From positions 1 through 64,000 of the forward strand of contig JBGAUT010000010.1 in assembly GCA_044228505.1 (NCBI GenBank): a stretch of DNA of 64,000 bases, written 5' to 3'. Shown here one piece after another: positions 17,645 to 28,600 of the stretch. Every line of letters begins with the position of its first letter. Position 1 is the stretch's first letter. A model generated the notes under the pieces. The model saw only the letters and a program-made list of their open reading frames with translations, did no database searches and had not been told where the DNA came from. This DNA is from JAEUKA01 sp044228505 (GTDB taxonomy: Bacteria; Myxococcota_A; Polyangia; Palsa-1104; JAEUJZ01). The position numbers were made by a program, and so were the translations under genes.

Positions 17645-20228
17645 CGAGATCGTCGTCAAGGCGGCGCTCGTAGGAAGCGCGGTCTGTGTCTTTGAGAGTT
17701 GGAGAGGTAGCAGCACCGAGTCGAGCCTGTTGACCCCAACGACGAGCCAAAAGACCGAGCGCACCCAGTGCAGCCGCGATAATCACCAGCGGAAAGATCC
17801 AGGCCAGGCGATTGAAGCCCACGTCCTGCGGCACCACGAGCGCCGACTCTCCGGGATATTTGTCAAGAAAATAGCGAATAATCTGGTCCCGACTGCGGCC
17901 CTCGTCGATGAAGCGAGCGATGATACCGCGCTCTTTGGCCGCATTCCCGCACGAACACTCAGCGAGGGTCTGCCGACCACAACCGCACATGCAGACGATG
18001 GTCTTGCGCAGATCGCGCTCCAGCTCATTGCGGGGTGGCGTCGGAAAGTTCTGGCCTTCTGTCGATTGATGCATGCCCTGACCGGCGGCGGGTTGAGCCT
18101 GCGCTTGACCCACTGCACCAAACAGAAGCAGCACAATCACAGTCGCTGCCGCCGCCTTGCTGACCGTCACCGGCTTCGTGTCGGGTTCGGCAGGCTCGGG
18201 TCCGCCCTTCCCCGTCGGATCGCTGCGATCGGGCAAGAATGCCACTGCCGTTCCCGCCATCAGCATCACAAAGCCGAGCCACACCCACAGCACCAGCGGG
18301 TTTACGATCAGCTTGAGGCCGGCGACCGACTCGCCCTCGTCGATGCCGTTTAGAATCACGTAAAGATCCTCGAACAAGCTGTTGTGCGTCGCAACGATCG
18401 TCCGAGGTGGCTCTTCCTCGTGACCGCGATAGGCCCACTTGGCTGGACGCAGCTCGAACGACTGCTGGCCATCGACTTTGACGAGCAGCCGGGCCTCGGT
18501 GATTTCCTTCTGCGGGTCCGAGGAGGCCCGGAAGCTGGCGAGGGTAATCTCGTAGCGACCGAGCTTGGTTGACTTGCCCCGGGCCAGCGTCACTTCGTTT
18601 TCGACCTGAAACGTCTGTCCGGCAAAACCAAAGAACATAAGGACAATGCCGACGTGAACCAGGTAGCCGCCGTAGCGCCGCTTGTTGCGGAGCAAGAGTC
18701 CGACGAGTGCGGTTAGAAAGTCGAGCTTGGTGCCACTCTGCCGAGCGCGAGTCCCGACGATGAACTCTTGCCCGACGGTGATCAGCACCATTGCACACAG
18801 TCCAAAGCAGATCAGACTGACCGGCAACTGGAACTTTTCGTGCATGAACGACGACCGCGTCCTCGCCCACGGCAGCATGCTGGCAACCAGCACAATCGTC
18901 ATGATGGCGACGGTGACTGGTGCCCGAAGCTGCTTCCACAGCATCCCCTTGGAAGCTCGCCGCCACGCCATCAGCGGCCCAATGCCCGTGAGCAACAGCA
19001 AGATCAGCCCGAGCGGTGCCATCCAGCGATTGAAGAACGGCGGACCCACCGTCACTCGATTGCGGGTCACTGCCTCGGACAGCGTTGGAAACAGCGTGGC
19101 CACGAGGATGAAGAACGCGCAGGCGATCAGCACCCAGTTGTTGAGAAGAAACGCAAACTCCCGCGACAAAACCGACTCCAGGTCGGCTCGCGAGCGCAAA
19201 AGCGGGAGTCGGTAAATCACGTACCCGAACGAAAACACCGCCGCAAAGCCAATGAACGCCAGAAACCGCGCTGCCAGCTCAGGATCGTTTCCGAAGGCGT
19301 GGACCGACTGCACGATGCCCGATCGGGTCATAAACGTCCCAACCATCGTCAAAAGGAACGTCATGATGACCAGCACTACGTTCCAGATTTTCATCATGCC
19401 GCGTCGCTCTTGAATCATCAGCGAGTGCAAAAACGCGGTGGCGGTAAACCACGGCAGAATTCCGGCGTTTTCGACGGGATCCCAGCCCCAATATCCACCC
19501 CAACCCAGTACGTGATAGGCCCACAGGGAGCCGAGAATGAGTCCCTGCGACAGGAAGTACCAGCACACCAGCATCCAGCGCCGCACCGACTGCAGCCACG
19601 TATCATCGAGATTGCCGGTGATGAGCGCCGCCATACCAAACGCAAACGGCACACTCGCTGACACATAACCGACATACAGCGATGGCGGATGCGTCGCCAT
19701 GTAGAAGTCTTGAAGCAGCGGATTGAGACCCTTACCGACAACTGGCGCTTCATTCAGGAACGTATCGAAGGGTCGCTTGTAGAACACCACCAGCGATACA
19801 AAGAACGCCTGGATGCCCATGAGGATCGCCGTCACCCATGGGATGAGCTCCCGATGACGCTCACGGTTGCGCGAGATGGCAACGGTCGAAAAGATCGACA
19901 GCAGCCACGCCCAAAACATCATCGACCCGTCGAGGCCGCCCCAGTAGGACGTCAGCTTGAAAAACCACGGCATCGCCGAATCGGAGTTTTGGTGAACGTA
20001 CTTGAGCGAAAAGTCGTTCGACAGCACCGCGAAAAAGATCAGTGCCGATGCCAGGCTGAGCAGCGCAGTGCAGGCATAGCCCGCGTAGATGGCGGAGCGA
20101 ATGAGTGGTTGCGACTGACGACGGACGCCCGCCACCGCCGCACCACCGGCATACGTCGTCAGGATGAGCGTACACAGCAGCACAAAGCTGCCAAACAGAG
20201 CCACCCAGTTGGTCTGTACAGCAGCCAT
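17631..20228 (-). CDS. ccmF: CcmF heme lyase fused to a CcmH-type oxidoreductase domain
   Basis: The 865 residues start as a full CcmF: many membrane helices, the Trp-rich WGGYWGWDPVENAG heme-binding motif near residues 240-255, the MATHPPSLYVGY segment and RSGIVQSVHAFG. After the last CcmF helix (VWLGFVMLMAGTAVAFLPDRSDP) comes an internal signal-like helix (VIVLLLFGAVGQAQAQ). It leads into a CcmH-like domain with CMCGCG at 746-751, AECSCG, and the RDQIIRYFLDKYPGE helix, then a final membrane helix. CcmF/CcmH normally ligate heme to reduced apocytochrome c and are separate proteins. The Cys motif is CxCxC plus CxC rather than the usual LRCxxCQ. Start overlaps the ccmE stop (TAATG). Confidence 0.92.
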   Translation of the reverse strand: MAAVQTNWVALFGSFVLLCTLILTTYAGGAAVAGVRRQSQPLIRSAIYAGYACTALLSLASALIFFAVLSNDFSLKYVHQNSDSAMPWFFKLTSYWGGLDGSMMFWAWLLSIFSTVAISRNRERHRELIPWVTAILMGIQAFFVSLVVFYKRPFDTFLNEAPVVGKGLNPLLQDFYMATHPPSLYVGYVSASVPFAFGMAALITGNLDDTWLQSVRRWMLVCWYFLSQGLILGSLWAYHVLGWGGYWGWDPVENAGILPWFTATAFLHSLMIQERRGMMKIWNVVLVIMTFLLTMVGTFMTRSGIVQSVHAFGNDPELAARFLAFIGFAAVFSFGYVIYRLPLLRSRADLESVLSREFAFLLNNWVLIACAFFILVATLFPTLSEAVTRNRVTVGPPFFNRWMAPLGLILLLLTGIGPLMAWRRASKGMLWKQLRAPVTVAIMTIVLVASMLPWARTRSSFMHEKFQLPVSLICFGLCAMVLITVGQEFIVGTRARQSGTKLDFLTALVGLLLRNKRRYGGYLVHVGIVLMFFGFAGQTFQVENEVTLARGKSTKLGRYEITLASFRASSDPQKEITEARLLVKVDGQQSFELRPAKWAYRGHEEEPPRTIVATHNSLFEDLYVILNGIDEGESVAGLKLIVNPLVLWVWLGFVMLMAGTAVAFLPDRSDPTGKGGPEPAEPDTKPVTVSKAAAATVIVLLLFGAVGQAQAQPAAGQGMHQSTEGQNFPTPPRNELERDLRKTIVCMCGCGRQTLAECSCGNAAKERGIIARFIDEGRSRDQIIRYFLDKYPGESALVVPQDVGFNRLAWIFPLVIIAAALGALGLLARRWGQQARLGAATSPTLKDTDRASYERRLDDDLDDMD

Positions 20229-20746
20229 TAGTTCGCCTTGCCTGCCGCTGACTCGCGGCTACAGCGAGCAACGGCCACCGGATGCGTACCACCGGACTGC
20301 TGGTATTTCGACGGACACTTGGCCATGACCTCGTTGGCCGTGAACTGTTGGCCGTGAAGCTGGCCCTTGAGCACGACCTCGGCCCCATCCTTGAACGTGT
20401 CGGGAACCACGCCCGCGAAGTAGGCTTCGGCGATGGCACCGCAGTTTTCGATCTGGAACTTGTATTCCAACTTCTGAACGTCGTGGTTCATTCGCTTTTT
20501 GATCGTTCCCGGTACGACGTAGCCGTGGAGCTGGAGCCGCTTGTTTTGCCAGACGCTGCCCTCTTTGGCGACCTCGTCGACGTGCTTGTAATACTCAAAG
20601 CCTGATGAGTCGGACATAAGGACTCCGATCCCACCGACGATGATTGCCACCGACAGCACGATCAAAAGGACACGATTGCGGCCTCTGGCTCGCGGCGGAC
20701 CACCAGCACTGCCACCCGGAAGCGCGGAAGTTGTCTGTACAGTCAT
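20228..20746 (-). CDS. ccmE: Periplasmic heme chaperone CcmE, Cys (CxxxY) type
   Basis: The 172 residues have an N-terminal anchor (residues 25-43), then the OB-fold of CcmE with LQLHGYVVPGTI and VVPDTFKDGAEVVLKGQL. The heme-attachment motif is KCPSKY (Cys144, Tyr148), that is CxxxY in place of the HxxxY of E. coli. The Cys form is known from Desulfovibrio-like bacteria and archaea. The C-terminal tail is short, as in those homologues. It lies 66 bases downstream of moaA on the same strand and may be cotranscribed. Confidence 0.92.
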   Translation of the reverse strand: MTVQTTSALPGGSAGGPPRARGRNRVLLIVLSVAIIVGGIGVLMSDSSGFEYYKHVDEVAKEGSVWQNKRLQLHGYVVPGTIKKRMNHDVQKLEYKFQIENCGAIAEAYFAGVVPDTFKDGAEVVLKGQLHGQQFTANEVMAKCPSKYQQSGGTHPVAVARCSRESAAGKAN

Positions 20747-20812
20747 TGTGTTTGTGACCTTTTAAGTTCCCATAAAATACGCGACCTGTCGGCCCAAATT
20801 CTCGCGGCTTCG

Positions 20813-21931
20813 TCAGCCTCCGATAGACACCATGTGCTTGCGCGGCCCACCGCATCCTGTCGGGGAAAAGACATGGCCCACCCGCTTATCAACGAGGCCG
20901 CCACGCGCCACCTGCACCAGTCGATCGACCAAGTCGTCTCCTACGAGACCCGAGCGTAACACGGCACGTAGGTCGATGGCGTCGTCGTAGGCCAAGCAGG
21001 CGTGCAGCTGTCCGGTCGCCGATAACCTCACCCGATTGCAGGTATCGCAGAATGGCTCGCTCACCGCCGAGATCATCCCCACCCGCCGCAGCTTACCTTG
21101 GTACATCACTGCCGCGTAACGCGCTGGACCGACACCGGGTAGTGGCTCGCCCGTCTCGATATCGAGCAGCGGCCCCAGCTCGCGAGTCAGGATCTGACGC
21201 AGCTCCGTGACAGGTAAAAATGTCCCCGGATAAAACAACAAACCGTCGGACATCGGCATCAGCTCGATAAACCGCGGGATCAGGTCGCGATCCCAGCAGT
21301 AACGGCACAGCGCGCCGATTTCATCGTCGTTGAAGCCGCGCATCGCCACGCAGTTGACCTTGGTGTGAGCAAAGCCCACGGCCTGCGCCGCATCAAGCCC
21401 AGCGAGTACTTTGCCGAGATCGCCGCGCCGGGTCACGCTCACAAAGCGCTCGGGCTGTAACGTATCGACGCTCACGTTGAGCCGATGCAGCCCAGCGGCC
21501 TTCAGTGGTACCGCCAGCTCGACGAGGCGTTCACCGTTTGTCGACAGCGAAAGATCATCGAGCCCCAGCCGCCCGAGTCGCTCGACCAACTCGACCAAGT
21601 CCTTCCGCACCGTGGGTTCGCCGCCAGTCAGTCGGACGCGCCTTACGCCAACTCGCATCAGCGACGCCACCGCTGCTTCAATTTCCTCGAAGGAGAGCAC
21701 ATCTGCTCGGGGTGCCAGATCGACGCCGTCCTCGGGCATGCAGTAGGTGCAGCGATAGTTACAGCGGTCGGTCAGCGACACCCGAAGATAGCTGATCCGA
21801 CGCAGCAAACCATCGGTGAGCTGGCCCGCCGAAGTACCTTGGGCATCCATCGACAGCGGTTTGCCCGATAGAACAGGCAATCGAAACGGTTCTCCGTCGA
21901 TCCTCCTCTGTTCGGATCCGCAGCCACTCAT
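20813..21931 (-). CDS. moaA: GTP 3',8-cyclase MoaA (radical SAM, molybdenum cofactor)
   Basis: The 372 residues carry the N-terminal radical-SAM cluster CNYRCTYC (Cys57, 61, 64), the LTGGEPTVR motif, a second C-terminal cluster beginning CDTCNRVRLS and ending GQLHAC, and the conserved terminal Gly-Gly. It catalyses the first step of molybdopterin synthesis with MoaC. The start overlaps the moaB stop by 4 bases (ATGA). The ~45 residues before YLRVSLTDR are longer than usual, and the internal Met28 is an alternative start. Confidence 0.96.
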   Translation of the reverse strand: MSGCGSEQRRIDGEPFRLPVLSGKPLSMDAQGTSAGQLTDGLLRRISYLRVSLTDRCNYRCTYCMPEDGVDLAPRADVLSFEEIEAAVASLMRVGVRRVRLTGGEPTVRKDLVELVERLGRLGLDDLSLSTNGERLVELAVPLKAAGLHRLNVSVDTLQPERFVSVTRRGDLGKVLAGLDAAQAVGFAHTKVNCVAMRGFNDDEIGALCRYCWDRDLIPRFIELMPMSDGLLFYPGTFLPVTELRQILTRELGPLLDIETGEPLPGVGPARYAAVMYQGKLRRVGMISAVSEPFCDTCNRVRLSATGQLHACLAYDDAIDLRAVLRSGLVGDDLVDRLVQVARGGLVDKRVGHVFSPTGCGGPRKHMVSIGG

Positions 21932-22434
21932 CGTCGTGCCTCAAACTTGAGATGCCCCAGTTCGGGACCAATCAGCTTTTCCATCGCCAACCGCACCGCA
22001 TGCGGTGAACCTGGAACCGCAAAAATGACCAATCCTCGGTAGAGCCCTGCGACAGCGCGTGACATCATCGCCGAGGAACCAATCTCGGCATACGAGAGCA
22101 TACGGAATAGCTCCCCAAATCCATCGAGCCGCTTTTCGAGAAGTGCCGCCACCGCTTCATAGGTGTTATCACGTCGGGAGATACCGGTACCGCCGGTGCT
22201 GATGACCACATCGGCGGCCGCTTCGTCAGCGATCCTCGTGATGAGGCCTTGAACCAGCGTCGGTTCATCGCGCACGATCGCTTTGCCAGCGACGGTGTGC
22301 CCGAGTGACTCGACCTGTTCGCGACAGACCCGCCCGCCTTCATCGTTGTCCTCGGTACGCGTGTCCGAAACCGTGAGCACGAAGACACGAACGTGACGGG
22401 GCGCGTGGGCTTTGTGTTGTGACGCGGGAGTCAT
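21928..22434 (-). CDS. moaB: Molybdenum cofactor biosynthesis protein MoaB/MogA family
   Basis: The 168 residues match the MoaB/MogA fold: VFVLTVSDTRTEDNDEGG near the start, the molybdopterin-binding DVVISTGGTGISRRD, and VFAVPGSPHAVRLAMEKLI near the end. In E. coli the fold includes MogA, which adenylylates molybdopterin; MoaB itself has little activity there. Here the single copy next to moaA likely does the MogA step. First gene of the moa-ccm run, behind a clear TATAAT. Confidence 0.93.
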   Translation of the reverse strand: MTPASQHKAHAPRHVRVFVLTVSDTRTEDNDEGGRVCREQVESLGHTVAGKAIVRDEPTLVQGLITRIADEAAADVVISTGGTGISRRDNTYEAVAALLEKRLDGFGELFRMLSYAEIGSSAMMSRAVAGLYRGLVIFAVPGSPHAVRLAMEKLIGPELGHLKFEARR

Positions 22435-22453
22435 GGCCGAGCGATCCTAACAA

Positions 22454-22478
22454 ATTATAACGTTACGTCAGGTCTGAC
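22454..22478 (-). promoter_or_regulatory. Candidate -10 element with adjacent inverted repeat upstream of moaB
   Basis: A perfect TATAAT (minus strand, 22454-22459) lies 20 bases before the moaB ATG. The expected -35 position has no good hexamer. The inverted repeat GTCAG-GT-CTGAC (22467-22478) occupies the spacer and upstream part, which would suit an activator- or repressor-controlled promoter. Confidence 0.4.
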
Positions 22479-22528
22479 GACACACAGCATCGCTGTTCTT
22501 GCATCTTCATCGAGTCGAGGGAGGATGC

Positions 22529-22564
22529 CAAAAACAAAAGTCCGCCGCCGGGTAAGTACCCAGC
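22529..22564 (-). terminator. Candidate intrinsic terminator of the giant gltI-like gene
   Basis: Reading the minus strand, GCTGGG-TACTTA-CCCGGC (22547-22564; 6 bp including one G-U pair) is followed by GGCGGAC and then TTTTGTTTTTGG (22529-22540). An earlier 6-bp hairpin CGCCGC-GCTCT-GCGGCG lies at 22599-22615, closer to the stop codon. Confidence 0.45.
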
Positions 22565-22622
22565 AAGCGGTGTATTCGGGATGGAAGGGGAGAGGTCACG
22601 CCGCAGAGCGCGGCGCGAAGGA

Positions 22623-25600
22623 CTAACCGCTGGTGATGGCGATGCCGAGAAGCTGACGAAGCTCGAAGTAGGTCGGCGAGATGGCGTACATCACCAGCTC
22701 TTTGACCTTGTCCTTCGGGGCCATACCGCCGACCGCAGTGGCTTCTTGTCCGATGTAACGAGCCGCCACGCTAAGGTCGTTGCAGACAATCAGACCCGCA
22801 CGGTGCGAGGTCAGATCGACCGCCTGCGCCCACTTCGCCATGTCGAGCTGCGACTTATTCGCCACGTACTTTTGCACGACCATGCCGAGGTGCTCACGAG
22901 CTGCGAACGGCACGAACGGGTTCATCGCAGAAGCGAACTGATCGACGAACTGGGCGTGCTGCGGCGGAACCGGGAAGTCCGGACGAGCCAGACGAATCGC
23001 CGCCAGCAGTGCCACCGCAAGCTCGGTGTTCGACGTCAAGATTGCCCGCAGGTAGTGCTCGGGCCGCATCTTGGTGAGGAACGCCGCGCTCGGGAAAGCC
23101 ACATCCTTATCGCCGCGTCCAGCTAGCATCCCTTGTCCGACGACAATCGAAGGGATGAAGATGTTCTTCTCTTTGCAGTTGGCGACGACTAGGTCACCCG
23201 GCTGCTCGGTACGGAAGAAGATCTCGACGTTCGGCGGAACATTGAGCACCTGCATGACGTAGGTGAACACCCGCCCAAACATCGTCTGGTCACTCGACAG
23301 GTCGCGCTTTTCCTTGCGCTTGAGGTTGTACTGCTTGTGCTCAGCCGCCCGGAGCGTACCGACCGCCGTGTACACCGTCGCAAAGATGGCCCCAATGAAG
23401 CGGTCCTCATCCTTGTGGTAGATGTACTTGTTCCACATCTCGTCGGTGAGCTTGTTCCTCGCCTTCGGCAGACCCTTCTTGTACTGCTCGAAGAACTGCT
23501 GCTCGTCGGCATCGGCCCGCTGCAGGTGAGCCAGCGCCGAGCACATGCACCACGCCTTATCGAACTGGCGTGAGTCCTGATAGATCCGACGCAGCGCCTT
23601 GTACGCCTCGACCCGGTACGGATCCTTGTCGATGAGGAACATCTGCTCGTTGACGGCCTTGTCGATGTAATCGGGGCCGCCGACGATATAGAGCTCACCG
23701 AGGATCTCGCGCCGCTTGAGGTTTTCTGGCTCAAGGCCCACCGCAACCTCGAAGGTCTGGATCGCAGCCGGGATGTCCTTCTGACGCGAACGGTAGATTT
23801 CGCCAAGAGCGTGCCACAGCGCGACGGTGACCTGCTCCTGCCCAGTCTTGGGCATGCGCTTGATCATCTTGCGGTAGTTCCGCTCCTGCGCCTTCCAGTC
23901 CTTGCGCGTCGTGCAGATCTTGTCGATGGCCTCGAACGGCTTCAGGAACTCCTGGAACCGTGCCGAAGGAATGACCTCTGGCTTGGCGAAGTACGCGTCG
24001 AGCGCCAGGTTGAACTGGTCGATCGCCTCGTCCGTCGACTTCAGGGCATCACGATAGATCACGCCCGCCGTGTAGTAGAACTTGCCGCGACGGAGCATGT
24101 CGTGCTCAAGCTGCGCGAGCCGCCCGAGGATCTCGATGGCCTTTTTCCACTGCTCGGTCTTGGTGTAAAGCTCCAGCACCTTGTGCAGCGTGACGTGGCT
24201 GTCCGGCTTGATCTCGATCGCATCGAGGTAGCTCTGAATGGCTTTCGGGTACTGCTGAAGCTTGTCAGCGTACATCTCGGCCATCTCACAGTTGAGCTTG
24301 AACCGCTCCTCACCTTCAGCAACGGGGAGCAGCGCTCGCTTGGCAGTGATCACCGCCTCCCAATCGTTGTTGGCAAGCTGCATTTCGATGACGGCGAGAA
24401 GCGTCGCCCGATGGTTCGGGTCGATCTCCAACGCCTTCTCGAACATGTTGAGCGCCTTCTTCTTTTCCGTCTGGCGCAGCTTGATGATGCCCAGGCGATA
24501 GAAGATGTCGACGACTTCACTATCACGCTGTGCCTCACGGTGATGCACGAGCACCGTCTGGTACAGCTTGAACGCACCTTCCCAGTCTTCCAGGCGATAA
24601 AGCAGGTCCGCCCGTCCCAGCAGCGTCTGGAGCGACGTGCTGTCTAGGTCATAGGCCAGCTTGAAGTACTTGAGAGCCTTGTCCCGGTTCCCGAGTGAGT
24701 CAGCGGTCTTCGCCACTCGGTAGTACAGGTTGTTCATCTCCTTCGCGTCGCGCTTATCGGCCTTGCGGACCAGCGCGTCGAGAATCGGCTCTAGTTCCTT
24801 CCAACGTCCCTCGCGGAAGTACAGCTCGGCCAGCGGCTCGGCAGCACCGACGTGCTCTGGATCGAGCTGCATGACCCGGGCGAGGAACTCCGAACCACGC
24901 TTCTCCTCGTCGAGACGCTCGCGCATGATCGTCCCGATCTCGAACAGGATCTTGATCTTGTCGAGCGGGTTCGGCATCTGCTCTTCGGCGCGAATCATGA
25001 GCTGCGACGCCTTCAACCAGTCGCCACGGCCCTTGTACAGCGCGATGAGCTTCTGCATCGCCGGGACGAAGTTCGGATCGACCCGCAGTGCTTCGAGGAA
25101 GCGACCCTCGGCGGTTTCCTGATCTTGCAGCTTGTCTTCGTACAGCCCACCGATGCGGGTATGTAGCTCGACTTGCTGACGACGATCCTGAACCAGCGAC
25201 ACCAAGTGCGACAGTGTGTCGATGGCGCGGCTCCAGTCCTCGACGCGCTCGTAGAGTCGACCGAGGGCAATCAGTGCCGCCTGGTGGTTCGGGTCGATGG
25301 CGAGAATCTCGCTGTACGACTCGATGGCGCGGTCGTTGTCCTTGATCTCCTGCTCGTAGACCTCACCCATCTGCGCGTAGAGCGCCATCCGCTCGTTACC
25401 GTCCACCGACACGCTGATGTGACGGCGGAAGGTATCGACCAGCTCAGCCCACTGCTTGAGGATGCGGTACAACCGCTCGAGCTGACGGTACGACGGGAAG
25501 TGCCGCTCGCTGAACGTGAGCGCCTTCTCGTGAGCTTCAGCGGCCTTGTCGACCTTCTTGAACAGGTTTTCCCAAGCGACGGCGATCTTCTCGTACAGAG

Positions 25601-28600
25601 AAATCCGCTCGTCGTCCGAGCCCACCACATCAAGCTGCGTCTCGAGAATTTGCAGATACGGCTCTGCCTGCTGCGCCTTGGCGTACAGCTCCTCGAGAGC
25701 CCGCATCGCACGCAGATTGTACGCGTCGATGTCGAGGATCTCGCGATGGCTGATGATCGCTTTGTTCGGGTCGGACAGCTTCTGGTCGTACAGCTCGCCG
25801 ATCCGGCGCTTGAGCGTGATGATCTTGTCGGGATCATCGATGTTCTTGGTCTTGCGACCGAGCACGTCGATGAGGTTGTTCCATGACTGACCCGCCGTAT
25901 ATAGCCGCTCGAGGGAATCGAGCGCTGGCATGCAGGTCGGGTCCGCCGCAATCGCCCGACGCAGCGCACCGACAGCAAGCTCGGCGTTCTGCATCTGGTT
26001 TTCGTAAAAACCAGCCAAGTCAAGCAAAATCGCAACTTTCTTTTCGGCATCGTCCTCAATCGAGGAGTGGTGCTCGAGGGTCGCGACCAGCTCGTTGTAC
26101 TGCTGGGTCTTCTTGTAGGCCTCCGCCAGGTTGGTGAGCGCCTCTTTGTGGTTCTTATCGATCTGCAGCGCTTGCTGCTGCGACGCGATGGCGTAGTCGA
26201 GCCGGTTTAGGTGCTCGGCGTACCACCGACCGATCTTGACCCACAGGTCGGCACGCGCCTTCGGGTCGGCGATCTGCGTGACGCTCTGCGTGTACTCACC
26301 AAGCAGGTCTCCCCACTTGTTGATGATCGAAGCGAGTCGCTCCATCTCACGCGCCGTCGAGTCTACCGAGTAGTCCTCGCGGAACGCGGCCTGGAGAATC
26401 ACGAACGCGCTGTCGCGATCGTTCATGTTCTCTTCGTAAATCCGGGCGACCTGCTGGAGCAGCTCGATACGCTGCATCGGCGTGTTGTCCGGGAACTCGA
26501 CGCGAGCGAGGAGCAGATCCGCAAGCTGATTCCAGTTCTTGCGAGTCCGGTAGATCCCCTCGACCTGCTGCGAGGCTTCCAGGTTCGTCTTGTCGATCTG
26601 CTGGACGCGCTCGAAAGCGTCGGAAGCAGCCGCCAAATCCGAAACCTTCTCGAACCAGATGTGACCGATCTTGAGCAGCTCGGCGATCTTCTGGCTGTCC
26701 TTGTCGAGCAGCTTGACGCGCTTCTCAATGACGTTGACCGCGTCTTCCCACTGGCTCTCCTGGTTGAAGAGCGCTTCGAGGGCGTCGAGGGCGCGGAAGT
26801 CCTTCTTGTTGATCTCGAAGACCTTCTGCCAAGCCTTGATCGCGTCCTGCGGCCGCATGATCCGGTCGGAGTAGAGCTTGCCCAGCTCCGCCCACGCCTC
26901 GCGAATCTCTTCGATGCTGCCACCGGCGAGCGCCAGCGAATCAATCAAGCGGTGCAAAATCTCCGCCAGATCGTCCGGCTGATCGAGCTTGCGATACAGA
27001 GCCGCCACCGCCCGCAGCGCGTCGACATCACGCGGGTCGATTTGCAGCACTTCCATCCACGCGTCTAGTGCGTCGCGGTCGCTCTCCAGCTTCGTCTCAC
27101 GGAGCACACCGAGCCGCTTGTAGAGCGGAATGGTGTCTTCCGGCACGTCGATGATGCGGATCGTTCGCTGAAGGATGTCCTCCAGCTCGCGCCACGCCTG
27201 CGCCGTCTCGTACAGCTTCGACAGCTCACCAAGCGCCATCGAGTTGTCACCGCGCAGATCGATGACCTTGGTCCACAGCTCAATCGCACGATCGCGTTCG
27301 TTCAGCGTATCGCTGGCGATGCGCGCCATACGGGCATAGCACTCGGCCATGCCATCGTCGCTGTTCTGGATATCGACCATCTTCTCGTAGACGCCAGATA
27401 GCTCTCGCCACTGTTCGCCCCGGAAGTAGATCCGCTCCAGGCACTCCAGCGCTTTGCCATTGCGCGAGTCACTCTCGAGAATCGCGTTGTAGCATTCGAC
27501 CGCCTTCGCTGGCTCCTCGAGGGCATCGGTGAACACCGTGCCCAAGCGGAAGTACAGTTCGACGGTCTCGTCGGGATCTTGGCTGATCTGGATGCGGCGA
27601 CGGAGCACGTCGGCCAGCTCTCGCCACATCGACGTCTGGTTGTAGACGCGATCAAGCGACAGCAGCGCATCCGGATCCTTCGGCTCGATTTGGAGGACGC
27701 GAATGTTCGCTTCCTCTGCGTGCTGAAGGTCGCGCAGCTCGAACTCATAAACTCGCGACACCTTCAGCCACAGCATCCGCTGAATCTGTGCGTCAGCGAG
27801 AGCGATCTCGCCCTTGATCGTCTCCAAGTAAACCGCGACCAAGTCCTCCCACGAACGAGTCACCTTCGCCAGACGCTCCACCTCTTCGGCGGCGCGCTCC
27901 GACGTCGGAGCCTCGTTGATGGCCTTGCACCACCACTGGAAGGCGCGAACCTGATCGACCAGCTTGTGCTCGGCGATCTCGGCGATCCGCTCGATCAGCG
28001 ACTGACGCTCGTTCGGGTCAGTCATCTTCTCAAGCTGCACCTCGTGAATGCGGACCAGCTTCTCCCACTGCTCGGCGACCCGATACAGCGGCTCGAGGAT
28101 GCCCGCAATCTCGATCGGCCGGATGTTGCCCGCAAACAGCAACTCCAGTGCCTGCAGCGTCGGACCATGGTTCGGATCCGAGGTCAGAATCTCGCGATAG
28201 ACCTCGATCGCGTTGTCGACGTCGCGCAGGTTCTCTTCGTAAAGCTGACCGAGCCGGAACTGCAGCGCGATGATCTCGGCGTCGCTGTTCGCAAGCCGCA
28301 TCTCCGTCCGCAAAATGGCCGCCAGCTCTGCCCAGTGCTGACCACGCTCATACAGTCGATCGAGCGCCAGCACCGCCGTCGGATTTTCCGACTCGACTTC
28401 GAGCACCCGACGGAAGGTCGCAATCGCCTTCGCCTCGGCTGCCATTTCCTCTTCGTACACTCGCGCCAGCCGCAGCAGCATCTCGACCTGCTGGAGCTGA
28501 TCGCCCATCTTGACCACTTCGGCTTCGTACAGCTCGGCGAGCTGCGGCCAAGCGTTGGTCAGCGAAGCCAGTCGCTCCAGGTTCTTGATCGAATCTTCAT

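Noticed and set aside
18768..19661. 297-residue plus-strand frame opposite ccmF
   Set aside because: His/Arg/Gln-rich shadow of a membrane protein gene; no start signal.
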